Part shown: piece by piece, positions 1-9,700 of the stretch | How positions within the stretch are numbered: the stretch's first letter is position 1 | Layout: the number at the start of each line of letters is the position of its first letter | Assembly (NCBI RefSeq): GCF_029783845.1 | Contig: NZ_LWID01000001.1 | Location: 558,001 to 622,000, forward strand | Source: Volucribacter amazonae | Lineage (GTDB): Bacteria > Pseudomonadota > Gammaproteobacteria > Enterobacterales > Pasteurellaceae | Direction: 5' to 3' | Length of the DNA stretch: 64,000 nt | Notes under the pieces: model-generated | The model's database searches: none | The model's input: the letters and a program-made list of their open reading frames with translations, nothing else | What the model was told of the DNA's origin: nothing | Translations under genes and position numbers: made by a program

Positions 1-2
1 AC

Positions 3-347
3 CTCTACCAACAATGGGTAGGCACAAAATATCGTTTAGGCGGTACAACAAAAAATGGCATAGATTGCTCCGCCTTTATGCAGCAAATTTTTGCACAAAT
101 TTATCAAGTCAATCTTCCTCGCTCTACAACACAACAACGTCAGCTTGGAAAACCCATTAAAAAGGCACAATTACAACAAGGGGATCTCGTGTTCTTTCGC
201 AATAACCGCCATGTAGGTTTGTATATTGGCAATGGACAATTTATGCACGCAAGTACAAGCCAAGGGGTTACTATTAGCTCATTAAATGAAAATTATTGGC
301 ACAAAAACTATACTCAATCTCGCCGTATTCTTTCCTCGCCAAAATAA
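3..347 (+). CDS. mepS: NlpC/P60 murein endopeptidase, MepS-like (5' end outside window)
   Basis: C-terminal catalytic domain of a cell-wall endopeptidase that cuts cross-links in peptidoglycan. The reading frame is open from base 3, well before the first internal ATG at 78, so the gene begins outside the window. The DCSAF motif carries the catalytic Cys (codon 66-68). Two His residues twelve apart (HVGLYIGN...MHAST) complete the Cys-His-His triad seen in E. coli MepS/Spr. The tail (SSLNENYW...SRRILS) also resembles MepS more than NlpC. The lipoprotein signal expected of the family cannot be seen here. The NlpC/P60 assignment is firm; the MepS name is by similarity. Confidence 0.8.
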   Translation, partial: LYQQWVGTKYRLGGTTKNGIDCSAFMQQIFAQIYQVNLPRSTTQQRQLGKPIKKAQLQQGDLVFFRNNRHVGLYIGNGQFMHASTSQGVTISSLNENYWHKNYTQSRRILSSPK

Positions 348-367
348 TTGGATTTTACACCGCACTT

Positions 368-832
368 TTATTGCACCGAAGGCTGAAACATATTTTTTCT
401 TGGCTTAAATTGATGAATCGTATTGGTTACCCGCCCTAATACCTTTAATTCCTGCCAGTTCTTGGTACTAATGCTATGATATTTGGCATCTAATGACATA
501 AATAGCCATTCTTGCTCGCCCTCCTGCAATAATTCATACAGTAAAAATTGCTCCCCTTGCTCTAGTACAATTAAATCGCCAACGGTTAGTTTATTCGCTT
601 GTTCAACCACTAAAATATCCCCTTGTTCAATTCCCCAAGCAAGCATATTTGGATTGGTAACCTGCACAAAACAAGTTTGTTTTGGACGTTTAATACAATA
701 GAGATTTAAATCTAATTTATATTTAACCAAGTTATTTTTTCCTAACGCATTATGACTACAATCCGTATAAAACGGCATAGGTTGATAAGAGAAAATTGGC
801 TTTTCATTATCCATTATTACACGATGATCCAT
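368..832 (-). CDS. UmuD/LexA-like S24 protein lacking the catalytic Ser and Lys
   Basis: A 154-residue protein that aligns along its length with UmuD (DLN...IKRP...FVQVTNPNM...GIEQGDILVVEQ...GDLIVLEQGEQF). UmuD normally self-cleaves with a Ser-Lys dyad. Here the Ser of the GDSM motif is Asn62 (NPNM), the Lys of the EFTVKKL motif is Tyr99, and the Cys-Gly cleavage site is Cys25-Ser26. It is therefore probably uncleavable and inactive as a protease. I chose ATG at 832 because GAGGTG lies just upstream; a GTG at 847 is possible. Two LexA-type boxes precede it, so it should be SOS-induced. No umuC is adjacent. Its role is unknown; it could be a dominant regulator of a polymerase or of another S24 protein. 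Confidence 0.7.
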   Translation of the reverse strand: MDHRVIMDNEKPIFSYQPMPFYTDCSHNALGKNNLVKYKLDLNLYCIKRPKQTCFVQVTNPNMLAWGIEQGDILVVEQANKLTVGDLIVLEQGEQFLLYELLQEGEQEWLFMSLDAKYHSISTKNWQELKVLGRVTNTIHQFKPRKNMFQPSVQ

Positions 833-852
833 ATTCACCTCAAGCACTCTTG

Positions 853-868
853 CTGTATAAGAATACAG
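853..868. promoter_or_regulatory. LexA (SOS) box upstream of the umuD-like gene
   Basis: CTGTATAAGAATACAG matches the gammaproteobacterial CTGT-N8-ACAG operator exactly in both half sites. It lies about 20 bp upstream of the chosen ATG at 832, where bound LexA would block transcription. Confidence 0.8.
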
Positions 869-876
869 TTAATATA

Positions 877-892
877 CTGTATAAAAAAACAA
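877..892. promoter_or_regulatory. second, imperfect LexA box
   Basis: CTGTATAAAAAAACAA has one mismatch in the right half site (ACAA for ACAG). It begins 24 bp from the start of the first box. Tandem LexA boxes are usual at tightly repressed SOS genes. Confidence 0.6.
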
Positions 893-1063
893 TGTGTCAA
901 TAAAAATTCATTTTTTTGTGTAATTTTTTTATTTTTATATTTTATTTCCGTTCAAATTAAGCTAATCTTTCTTACCTCTAATAGGTCATATAGCTTACAT
1001 TAATAGGCTATATCATGATTAACCGCAGGGTTACCTGCCAAACACAACATCAATGATAAAATT

Positions 1064-2308
1064 ATGAATATTTCACGTTTCTTTTCATTATTTTTCCAAG
1101 GAAATCTCATTAAGCGTATTGCCATCGGTTTAGTGTTAGGTATTATCGTTGCCTTGATTTCCCCAACCTTAGAACCAACTCTCGGCTTTAATATCGCTGA
1201 AAAAGTCGGCTTATTGGGACAAATTTTTGTACGTTCATTGCGAGCGGTTGCACCAATTCTGGTTTTTGTCTTAGTAATTGCCGCCATTGCCAATAAAAAA
1301 ATTGGTAGCCAAAGCAATATGAAAGACATTATTATTTTATATGCGTTAGGCACATTTCTTGCTTCGTTAACCGCCGTAGTATTCAGTTTCCTATTTCCAA
1401 GTACCATTGCTCTTGCGGTACAAGATACTAGCCTTTCGCCACCGGGAGCAATTTCTGAAGTATTAAAATCAGTCCTATTTAGTGCATTAGATAACCCATT
1501 AAGTGCTTTATTTAATGCAAATTTCATTGGTATTTTAACTTGGGCTATCGGGTTAGGTATTACATTACGCCATGCCTCTGATACCACCAAAAATGTTCTC
1601 AATGATATTTCTGAAGCTATTTCAAAAATCGTTTATTTTGTTATTTCTCTCGCTCCTATTGGGGTATTTGGTTTAGTGGCTGACACTTTAGCGGATCGTG
1701 GATTATCTTCATTACTTGGCTATGTTCATCTATTAGCGGTATTAATCGGTAGTATGTTATTTGTCGCTTTTGTAGTGAATCCAATTTTAGTTTTCTGGAA
1801 AATTCGCCGTAATCCATACCCATTAGTTTGGACTTGTGTGCGTGAAAGTGGCTTAACCGCCTTTTTAACCCGTAGCTCCGCAGCAAATATTCCTGTAAAT
1901 ATGGGCTTAGCAAAACGTTTAAACTTAAATGAAGAAACCTACTCCGTTTCTATTCCATTAGGTGCAACCATCAATATGGCAGGAGCGGCGATTACTATTG
2001 CTGTATTAACTTTAGCCGCAGTGAATACCTTAGGCATGGAAGTTTCTTTAGGAAGTGCATTATTACTTAGTGTTGTTGCCTCTATCTGTGGTGCTGGGGC
2101 TTCAGGGGTTGCCGGTGGTTCATTATTATTAATTCCACTCGCTTGTAGCTTGTTTGGCATTCCAAATGAAATTGCTGCCCAAGTAATTGGAGTAGGTTTT
2201 ATTATTGGTGTATTACAGGATTCAACCGAAACAGCCTTAAATTCATCAACCGATGTCTTATTTACTGCCGCAGTTTGTATTGCAGATCAACAAAAAAATC
2301 AAGGCTAA
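1064..2308 (+). CDS. sstT: serine/threonine:sodium symporter SstT
   Basis: A 414-residue inner-membrane carrier of the dicarboxylate/amino acid:cation symporter family that takes up Ser and Thr with Na+. The N-terminal segment (ISRFFSLFFQGNLIKRIAIG) and the glycine-rich C-terminal transport core (GATINMAGAAITIAVLTLAA; GAGASGVAGGSLLLIPLAC; STDVLFTAAV) are characteristic, and the length matches E. coli SstT (414). It stands alone, facing away from the umuD-like gene. A palindromic repeat element lies immediately downstream. Confidence 0.93.
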   Translation: MNISRFFSLFFQGNLIKRIAIGLVLGIIVALISPTLEPTLGFNIAEKVGLLGQIFVRSLRAVAPILVFVLVIAAIANKKIGSQSNMKDIIILYALGTFLASLTAVVFSFLFPSTIALAVQDTSLSPPGAISEVLKSVLFSALDNPLSALFNANFIGILTWAIGLGITLRHASDTTKNVLNDISEAISKIVYFVISLAPIGVFGLVADTLADRGLSSLLGYVHLLAVLIGSMLFVAFVVNPILVFWKIRRNPYPLVWTCVRESGLTAFLTRSSAANIPVNMGLAKRLNLNEETYSVSIPLGATINMAGAAITIAVLTLAAVNTLGMEVSLGSALLLSVVASICGAGASGVAGGSLLLIPLACSLFGIPNEIAAQVIGVGFIIGVLQDSTETALNSSTDVLFTAAVCIADQQKNQG

Positions 2309-2327
2309 AACAAAACACCGTAATATG

Positions 2328-2432
2328 TATAGTCGTTTCAATTTAAAATGAGACAAGGCGGTACGCCAAAGACAGTGCTAGTAGTATGGCGAGGCGTACC
2401 AACACTGTATCATTTTTAAGTGGAACGACTAC
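2328..2432 (+). repeat. palindromic repeat element, copy 1 (full length)
   Basis: About 105 bp beginning TATAGTCGTTTCAATTTAAA and ending in the inverted sequence (AAGTGGAACGACTA). The core contains GGCGGTACGCC and its partner GGCGTACC. It lies between the convergent sstT and cobB genes. See the repeat-family finding for the other copies. Confidence 0.85.
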
Positions 2433-2464
2433 AGTAGGCAAAAACTTGTCTACTGTTATTCCCT

Positions 2465-3178
2465 TTAACAATCTTGTTCTTTTAAGAATTGCTCAACAAA
2501 ACTCGGCACAATTTCACTAGCTTTTCCATATATAGTACGTTTGAAAGCGGTGTAATGTTGGCTTTTTTCTAAATTTAATTCTATGCTTGTTGCCCCTTGC
2601 AAATTAGCCTCTCTTACAAAATCTGCCGCTGGGTAAACATTACCAGAAGTACCAATGGAAATAAAATAATCGCATTTTGCTAACGATTGATAAATTTTTT
2701 CCATAGATAATGGCATTTCGCCAAACCAAACAATATGTGGACGTAGTTCACGAGGTGGGTGGCAACAAGTACAACGATCTTGCTCAGTAATATCTTTTTG
2801 CCAAGAATATACCTTACCAGAGCCACCACAACGTGCTTTTAATAGCTCACCATGCATATGAATAAGATTTTTACTGCCTGCACGTTCATGTAGATTATCC
2901 ACATTTTGCGTTACAATTAGTAGGTTATCACCGATTTTTTGTTCTAATTTTGCTAAAGCAAAATGAGCAGGATTTGGTTGGATTTCAGGACTTAATAATT
3001 GACGCCGCCGTTGATTATAAAAATTTTGAACTAATTGAGGATTACGTTGAAAGGCTTGTGGCGTGGCAACATCTTCAATACGATGATTTTCCCATAAGCC
3101 ATCATTCGCCCGAAAGGTTCTTATGCCTGATTCAGCGGAAATTCCTGCTCCTGTTAATACCACTACTCTTGCTGCCAT
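2465..3178 (-). CDS. cobB: NAD-dependent protein deacylase (sirtuin) CobB
   Basis: Removes acetyl and probably succinyl groups from protein lysines using NAD+. Seen: the GAGISAESGIRTFR nucleotide motif near the N-terminus, TQNVDNLHERAG, the catalytic His in IHMHGE, a zinc site with Cys in ARCGG and CTCC, and VWFGE. The YNQRRR segment supplies the Tyr and Arg that read succinyl-lysine in class III sirtuins. I chose ATG at 3178 (MAARVVV), which has GGAG six bases upstream; the open frame runs to a TTG at 3199. It is the last gene of a block with the nuclease, csdA and csdE. About 238 residues. Confidence 0.9.
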   Translation of the reverse strand: MAARVVVLTGAGISAESGIRTFRANDGLWENHRIEDVATPQAFQRNPQLVQNFYNQRRRQLLSPEIQPNPAHFALAKLEQKIGDNLLIVTQNVDNLHERAGSKNLIHMHGELLKARCGGSGKVYSWQKDITEQDRCTCCHPPRELRPHIVWFGEMPLSMEKIYQSLAKCDYFISIGTSGNVYPAADFVREANLQGATSIELNLEKSQHYTAFKRTIYGKASEIVPSFVEQFLKEQDC

Positions 3179-3222
3179 TCTTTTCTCCTGTTTTTTCAAT
3201 GACGATAAATACCTGACAAAAC

Positions 3223-3612
3223 TTAATTAGAGGGTAATTGTTGAATGATCTGCTCAATTTGTTTTAGTCCATTTAGCCTTGTATGACTTAATCGCTGTGC
3301 AATACCCAGTTGAGTAAAATAAGCGCTAAGGTCAAAATGACGTAGATCATCAGCATTTTGTTGTGCGATAGCTTGTAAAAGTATCCATAATAAACCGTTA
3401 ATAACCCTTGCTTCGCTATAAGCAGTAAACTGAAAAGTGCGGTCAGTTTTTGCAATAAATTTAAACCATACTTTAGCTTCGCAACCGTAGATTTCTTGCA
3501 TTTGTGCTAATTCTTCCTCACTAGGGCGAGGTAAATTCTTGCTCGCTTGAATAATTAAACGATAGCGAGTTTCCCAATTTTCTGCTTGGCGAATTTGTTC
3601 AATTAAATTCAT
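3223..3612 (-). CDS. csdE: SufE-family sulfur acceptor CsdE
   Basis: A 129-residue SufE-type protein that accepts persulfide sulfur from the neighbouring cysteine desulfurase and passes it to iron-sulfur or other sulfur-transfer targets. The reactive Cys is in YGCEAKVWF, the family motif. The ATG overlaps the stop of csdA by four bases, so the two are translationally coupled and probably interact. CsdE rather than SufE because the partner is csdA-like and no suf genes are present. Confidence 0.87.
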   Translation of the reverse strand: MNLIEQIRQAENWETRYRLIIQASKNLPRPSEEELAQMQEIYGCEAKVWFKFIAKTDRTFQFTAYSEARVINGLLWILLQAIAQQNADDLRHFDLSAYFTQLGIAQRLSHTRLNGLKQIEQIIQQLPSN

Positions 3613-4814
3613 ACTTCCCCTAATAATTGTAAACTTTTATCTAATGCCGCAAAAAAACGCTCAATATCCTGTTGATGATTATAAGGCGCTAAAGATAGAC
3701 GCAATGTGGCTGATTGTCCTAAACGGGCTAAATAAGGTTGAGCACAATGTTCACCACTGCGTAAAGCAATATGTTGCTCCGCCAGTAAGGTGGCTAAGTC
3801 AGCACAATGGATATGTTCAAAAATAAAACAAACCACTGTACTTGGCTGTGGCGAATTAAATAAACGACAAGCAGGATATTGAGCAAGTTTAGCTTTTATT
3901 TGTTCCGCAAGAGCAATAGCATATTGTTCTGCTTGGTAAAAATCAAATTGTTGTAGCCAAGCCAATACGGCATTAAAACCAATCACTGCGGCAATATTTG
4001 GCGTGCCTGCCTCTAATTTATAGGGTAATGGGGCAAAATCTATATGTTGCTTGGACACTTTTTCAATCATTTTACCACCATAGCATAAAGGTTGTAATAA
4101 ATTAAGGCTGGTTAATTTACCACTTAAAACCCCAAGCCCATTCGGTCCATACAATTTGTGAGCAGAAAAAGCCAGAAAATCCGCATCAAGTTCAGATAAA
4201 TTAATCTGTTTATGACTAATAGCTTGTGCGGCATCAATCAGAATTAAGGCTTGTGAATTGGTACGAATAATGGGAATAAGCTGTTTGAGTGGCTGTTCTG
4301 TACCAGTAACATTTGAAATATAATTTAGGGCAACGAGCTTGGTACGCTGGTTTAAGGCTTGTTTTAATTGTTGCGGATCGATTAACCAATTATCTTGTAA
4401 GGATAAAATAATTAATTTTGCACCGCACTTTTTAGCAATGGCTGACCAAGTAACAAAATTAGCGTGATGATCCGCTTCACTAATGATAATTTCATCGCCC
4501 GCTTGTAATTGTGGCAATAAACCATAAGCCACTATATTAATGGCTTGGGTCGTACCTGAAGTCCAAATAATCGCTTGTGGACTTTCTGCTCCAATAAAAT
4601 CCGCACAGCGTTGGCGAGCTTGTTCATAGAGATAGGTTTGCTGTTCATCATATTGACTACGATGCACCGAGCCTGCCGATTGGTAAAAAGCCACTGTTGC
4701 ATCAATTAATGCTTGAGGCTTTAAACTGGTTGCCGCCGAATCTAAATAACTTGTGGTTTGATTTTGTTGTAAATAAGGGAAATGCTGACGAAATTGTTCA
4801 ACATCAAATTGCAT
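3609..4814 (-). CDS. csdA: cysteine desulfurase CsdA (class II, SufS-like)
   Basis: A 401-residue PLP enzyme that turns cysteine into alanine and an enzyme-bound persulfide. Seen: YLDSAATSLKP at the N-terminus, SGTTQAINIVA, EADHHANFVTW with the PLP-stacking His, LIDAAQAISH, the PLP lysine in SAHKLYGPNG, and the persulfide Cys in LRSGEHCAQP. The RSGEHC spacing is class II. It follows the nuclease gene by three bases and overlaps csdE, so one transcript is likely. Confidence 0.9.
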   Translation of the reverse strand: MQFDVEQFRQHFPYLQQNQTTSYLDSAATSLKPQALIDATVAFYQSAGSVHRSQYDEQQTYLYEQARQRCADFIGAESPQAIIWTSGTTQAINIVAYGLLPQLQAGDEIIISEADHHANFVTWSAIAKKCGAKLIILSLQDNWLIDPQQLKQALNQRTKLVALNYISNVTGTEQPLKQLIPIIRTNSQALILIDAAQAISHKQINLSELDADFLAFSAHKLYGPNGLGVLSGKLTSLNLLQPLCYGGKMIEKVSKQHIDFAPLPYKLEAGTPNIAAVIGFNAVLAWLQQFDFYQAEQYAIALAEQIKAKLAQYPACRLFNSPQPSTVVCFIFEHIHCADLATLLAEQHIALRSGEHCAQPYLARLGQSATLRLSLAPYNHQQDIERFFAALDKSLQLLGEV

Positions 4815-4817
4815 AGC

Positions 4818-5363
4818 CTATTTTCCTTTTGTTTTCTTTGCTTGTTGTTGACGCCAAAGGCTAGGGGGCTGTGGCGATTTATCTTGCCATAACCCTAGCT
4901 TTTTTTGTTGGGCTTGTTGCTGTGCTTTAATATAAGCGGGATTACGCACATATTGATGATAAGCCCAAGCCATACCTTGTTGTACCATTATTAAATTAAT
5001 ATTTTGCCCTCGGCCATTGTACACTGTCGCTAAAGTACGCTGATAGCGATCATAACCTGCAATGGATAATTTAACCTGCTTTTTATAAATAAGTTGTGCG
5101 AGAGTCTGGCGTGCTTTATTACCAAAGGCTTGCTTACGTTCAGGTGCATCAATTTCTGCCAGTCTTACTTTGATGCTTTTCTTATTTGCCAATAAACAGC
5201 TAAAGGTATCACCATCGGATATTTTAACAACGTAGCACTGTAATTGCCGATTAGCCTGTGCTGAATGGCTAATTACGCAAGCCAAACCAAGCAAGAAACA
5301 AGATGAATAACAAGAAATGCGATGAAAAGATTTAATTAAGATCAAAAATTTATGTAATAACAT
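4818..5363 (-). CDS. secreted thermonuclease-like (SNase) protein
   Basis: A 181-residue staphylococcal-nuclease homologue. An N-terminal hydrophobic segment (SCFLLGLACVISHSAQA) should direct export. The nuclease fold shows ISDGDTFSC, VRLAEIDAPER with the catalytic Arg and metal-binding Asp, and YDRYQRTLATVY with the second Arg. It probably degrades DNA or RNA in the periplasm or outside the cell. It heads the block before csdA, with a three-base gap; the functional link to sulfur transfer is unclear. A homologue at the same place occurs in Haemophilus, from memory. Confidence 0.8.
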   Translation of the reverse strand: MLLHKFLILIKSFHRISCYSSCFLLGLACVISHSAQANRQLQCYVVKISDGDTFSCLLANKKSIKVRLAEIDAPERKQAFGNKARQTLAQLIYKKQVKLSIAGYDRYQRTLATVYNGRGQNINLIMVQQGMAWAYHQYVRNPAYIKAQQQAQQKKLGLWQDKSPQPPSLWRQQQAKKTKGK

Positions 5364-5432
5364 TCACATCAATACCAAAATAAGAGTAAAATTATTTTAT
5401 AAAATTTATCAAGATTTTTTAAAGGTGTTTCA

Positions 5433-5849
5433 ATGAGAAGAAAAATCCTTGATTTATGTCGTTCCTTGGCGATTTTATATCTTATGCTATTTTTAGGCAA
5501 GGCTATTGCTTACCTTGTTCCCATTGGCGTACCTGCCAGTATTTGGGGGTTATTACTATTATTTACGGCGTTATGTTTACAAATTATCAAACTAGAATGG
5601 CTTTATTTTGGTGCAGGATTATTTATTCGTTATATGGCGCTACTTTTTATTCCTGTGAGTGTTGGCGTAATTAAATATTCAGATTTATTATTTTCCCAAG
5701 CCAAAGCCTTACTTATTCCCAATATTGTCAGCACCATTATTACCTTGATTTTTATTGGTCTATTATCAGATTATTTATTTTCACGCACTTCATTTAAACA
5801 TCTTAGAAAAAAAGTGTTAAAAAGACGCTTAAAATTAACCGTAAAATAG
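5433..5849 (+). CDS. CidA/LrgA-family holin-like membrane protein
   Basis: A 138-residue protein with about four hydrophobic segments and the family pattern PIGVPASIWGLLLLF and LLFIPVSVGVI. LrgA/CidA proteins are holin-like and act with LrgB/CidB proteins; roles proposed include murein hydrolase control and pyruvate transport. The basic C-terminus (KHLRKKVLKRRLKLTVK) is cytoplasmic in most models. The lrgB-like gene starts 12 bases downstream. Which of the two family names applies cannot be decided from sequence. Confidence 0.85.
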   Translation: MRRKILDLCRSLAILYLMLFLGKAIAYLVPIGVPASIWGLLLLFTALCLQIIKLEWLYFGAGLFIRYMALLFIPVSVGVIKYSDLLFSQAKALLIPNIVSTIITLIFIGLLSDYLFSRTSFKHLRKKVLKRRLKLTVK

Positions 5850-5861
5850 GGGGAAAGAATA

Positions 5862-6560
5862 ATGGAATATCTTATTTATGCTTATACCTTGCTCACTATT
5901 GCGGTTTTTGCCCTTGCAATTAAAATTAATCGCCATTGGAAGTCATTGATTTTTAACTCTTTCATACTCAGTGTATTATTTCTTGTTTTGCTGTTGCTCT
6001 TAACAGGCATTTCTTATGATAGCTATATGATTGGGAATGCACCATTAAATCATCTCTTATCATTAGGCGTTGTTGCATTAGCCTTGCCCTTATATGAACA
6101 ACTTCCTCAAATTCGCAAACAATGGCGAGCCATTTTATTGATTAGCTTTCTAGCAACCATTGTGGCGATGTTAAGTGGGGCAATAGTTGCTTTATCATTA
6201 GGGGCAAGTCCCGAAATTATTGCCACAATTTTACCTAAATCTGTAACAACACCGATTGCCATGGAAGTCGCTGGTAATATTGGCGGCGTAGTTGCGGTTA
6301 CTGCGGTAAGCGTTGTTATTGCTGGCTTAATCGGATCGGTTTTTGGATATTTAATTTTGCGTAAAATGCGGATTAAATACCTTGAATCCATTGGATTAGC
6401 ATTAGGATCTACGGCTCACGCACTTGGTACAGCTTCCGCAATGCAAGAAGATGTCAAAGCTGGAAGTTATAGTTCATTAGCTTTGGTGCTATGTGGCATT
6501 ATGAGCTCTCTACTCGCTCCAGTGATGTTTAAAGTGATTTATTTTTTCTACTATGCTTAA
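5862..6560 (+). CDS. CidB/LrgB-family membrane protein
   Basis: A 232-residue inner-membrane protein, the partner of the LrgA-like protein just upstream. Seen: LGVVALALPLYEQ, the conserved LPKSVTTPIAMEVAGNIGG segment and SIGLALGSTAHALGTASAMQ, both typical of LrgB. Several transmembrane helices. A palindromic repeat copy begins two bases after its stop codon. Confidence 0.88.
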   Translation: MEYLIYAYTLLTIAVFALAIKINRHWKSLIFNSFILSVLFLVLLLLLTGISYDSYMIGNAPLNHLLSLGVVALALPLYEQLPQIRKQWRAILLISFLATIVAMLSGAIVALSLGASPEIIATILPKSVTTPIAMEVAGNIGGVVAVTAVSVVIAGLIGSVFGYLILRKMRIKYLESIGLALGSTAHALGTASAMQEDVKAGSYSSLALVLCGIMSSLLAPVMFKVIYFFYYA

Positions 6561-6561
6561 A

Positions 6562-6667
6562 TATAATCGTTGCAATTTAAAATAAGACAAGACGGCACGC
6601 CGAAGGCAATGCAAAGAGTACGGCGAGGTGTGCCAACCCTGTATTATTTTAAAGTGGGACGACTATA
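6562..6667 (+). repeat. palindromic repeat element, copy 2 (full length)
   Basis: About 106 bp, from TATAATCGTTGCAATTTAAA to GTGGGACGACTATA, with the same core (GGCACGCCGAAGGC, GGCGAGGTGTGCC). Core changes come in pairs relative to copy 1 (GGTACGCC/GGCGTACC becomes GGCACGCC/GGTGTGCC), which keeps the stem paired. It lies between lrgB and dnaE. Confidence 0.85.
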
Positions 6668-6743
6668 AAAAGGAAATAGACAAAAACCTTATTAATCTAT
6701 TACCCTTAATACTGTTATATCCTAAAAAAATATCCTCAATCAT

Positions 6744-9700
6744 TTATTCAAACTCTAATTCAACCGAATTTTCGCCCAACATATTTTCCAACTGAGTAAG
6801 CAGTTCATCAGTAGGGCGAATATACCATTGAATCCCTAGTTTGATTAAAGCTCTCCCCTGTGAACTTTGATAATAAATATGGATAGGTAATGTTCCCTCG
6901 CTATAAGGTTGAATAATGGATTTAAATTGTTTAATAAACGCTGGGGTAATTTGCTGTTCAGTAAGACAAATAGCTAAACTTTTTGCATAACGACTACGAG
7001 CTTCATCAAGGGTCATCAATTCTCGCACAGTCATTTTTAAGCCTTGCGTAAAATCATCAAAACTCACTTGCCCTGTGGCAATGACTACCGTATCTTTTTG
7101 CAATTTTTCGGCAAAATTATCAAGAGCTTCGCCAAAAAGGGTAATATCTAATCGTCCTGAACGGTCATCAAGAGTAGCAATACCTAATCGGTTACCTTTT
7201 TTCGTAACAGCAAAGCGAACATTCACTAACAACCCACTCACTGTGGTTAATTGTCCACGATAGTTCGGTACTAAATCTTTTAGACGCACAGGGCTATAAT
7301 GAGAAAGTTCTTTGAGCAAACGGCTAATAGGGTGATTGGTAAAATATAAACCGAGGGTTTCTCGTTCGCCGTCTAAAATCACTTTCTCCGACCATTTTGG
7401 TGTATGAGCATAAGCAATTTCAACGTCTTCTGGGGATTCCGTTAATACACCAAACATATCCTGTTGCCCAATGGCGGCATCTTTAGCATGTTGATCTGAG
7501 GCTTTTAACGCATCTTCCAAATTTTTGGATAACGCCGCACGATGCGGTCCTAATTTATCAAAAGCCCCTGATAAAATAAGATTTTCAAAGGTGCGACGAT
7601 TAATTTTTTTCAGATCAATTCTAGCACAAAGATCAAATAAATCCTTAAATACACCGCCCTTTTCACGAGCGGTAATCAATTCTTCAATCGGCCCTTCGCC
7701 AACCCCTTTAATTGCCCCAATACCATAGACAATTTCGCCATTATCGTTGACACTAAAATGATACTTTCCACGATTAATATCTGGCGGTAACACCTTAAGG
7801 TTCATACGCAAACATTCATCATACAGCCCCACAATTTTTTCAGTATTGTGCATTTCCGAGGTCATCACTGCCGCCATAAATTCCGCAGGATAATGGGCTT
7901 TTAGCCATAAGGTTTGATAAGATACCAAGGCATAAGCCGCCGAGTGGGATTTATTAAAGCCATAACCCGCAAATTTCTCCACTAAGTCAAAGATTTTCAT
8001 GGCAAGATTGCCGTCTATGCCATTCTTGACTGCCCCCTCTTCAAAAACAGAACGTTGCTTTGCCATTTCCTCTGGCTTTTTCTTACCCATAGCTCGGCGT
8101 AATAAATCCGCTCCGCCAAGAGTATAACCCGCTAGCACCTGAGCAATTTGCATCACTTGCTCTTGATATAAAATAATACCATAAGTAGGTTCAAGAATGG
8201 GCTGTAACGATGGATGTTGATATTCCGCATCAGGATAAGAAATTTCTTCCTCGCCATGTTTACGGCGAATAAAATTATCCACCATACCTGATTGCAATGG
8301 ACCCGGGCGAAATAATGCCACCAACGCGATAATATCCTCAAAGCAGTCTGGTTTTAACCTCTTAATCAAATCTTTCATACCACGAGATTCTAGTTGGAAT
8401 ACCGCCGTTGTTTCCGCATTTAATAATAATTTAAAGGATTCTTCATCATCTAATGCAATGGCATTAATATCCACTAAGGGCTTGCCCTCTTTGCTTAAGC
8501 GTTCATTCACCATATCCAATGCCCATTTGATAATGGTTAAGGTACGCAAGCCCAAGAAGTCAAACTTGACCAATCCTGCATATTCCACATCATTTTTATC
8601 AAAATGGGTAACGGGGTGTTTGCCCTCTGCATCACAATAAATTGGCGAGAAATCAGTAATGGTTGTCGGCGAAATTACCACGCCTCCAGCGTGTTTACCC
8701 GCATTACGCACCACGCCTTCGAGCTTTCTTGCCATATCAATCAATTCTTTGATTTCTTCGTCCGAATCATACACCACTTGTAACTGAGGTTCGGCATCAA
8801 AGGCTTTTGCCAATGTCATACCAGGGTCAGCTGGCACTAATTTGGCAATGCGATCCACAAAACCATAAGGGTGGCTCAATACACGTCCTACATCACGAAT
8901 TACCGCTTTCGCCGCCATTGTACCAAAGGTAATAATTTGTGATACGGCATCACGTCCATACATTTCAGCAACGTGTTCAATTACCCTATCACGTCCGTCC
9001 ATACAGAAATCTACGTCAAAATCAGGCATTGAAACCCGTTCTGGATTTAAGAAACGCTCAAAAAGCAAATCAAATTCAAGGGGATCTAAATCGGTAATTT
9101 TTAAGGCATAAGCCACCAAAGATCCTGCTCCCGAACCACGCCCGGGGCCAACTGGAATATCATTATCTTTTGACCATTGAATAAATTCCATTACGATCAA
9201 AAAGTAGCCCGGAAAACCCATTTGATTGATTACATCAAGTTCTACTTGTAAACGATCATCATATTCTTTTCGTCTTGCTAACCGCTCTTTTTCATCAGGA
9301 AATAAAAACGCCAAACGCTGTTCTAACCCCTCACGCGATTTTTTAATTAAAAACTCCTCTGTGGTTAGCTCGCCAGTGGGGAATTTCGGTAAAAAATATT
9401 CCCCTAGACGAATAGTAACATTACAGCGTTGTGCAATCAGCAAGGTATTTTCTAATGCCGAGGGAATATCGGCAAAAAGCTGGCACATCTCCTGTTCAGA
9501 GCGAAAATATTGCTGATTGCTATATAACTTAGGACGCTTTGGATCATCAAGGGTAAAGCCATCGTGAATAGCCACCCGAATTTCGTGCGCTTCAAAATCC
9601 TCCGATTGCAAAAAACACACATCATTGGTTGCCACTACGGGTAATTGATGCTGTTTAGCTAAGGCTAATGCCTCTTGAATATAGATTTCTTCTTCTGGCC

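Noticed and set aside
1000..1602. A 200-codon minus-strand frame over sstT
   Set aside because: Antisense shadow of a strongly supported transporter gene.
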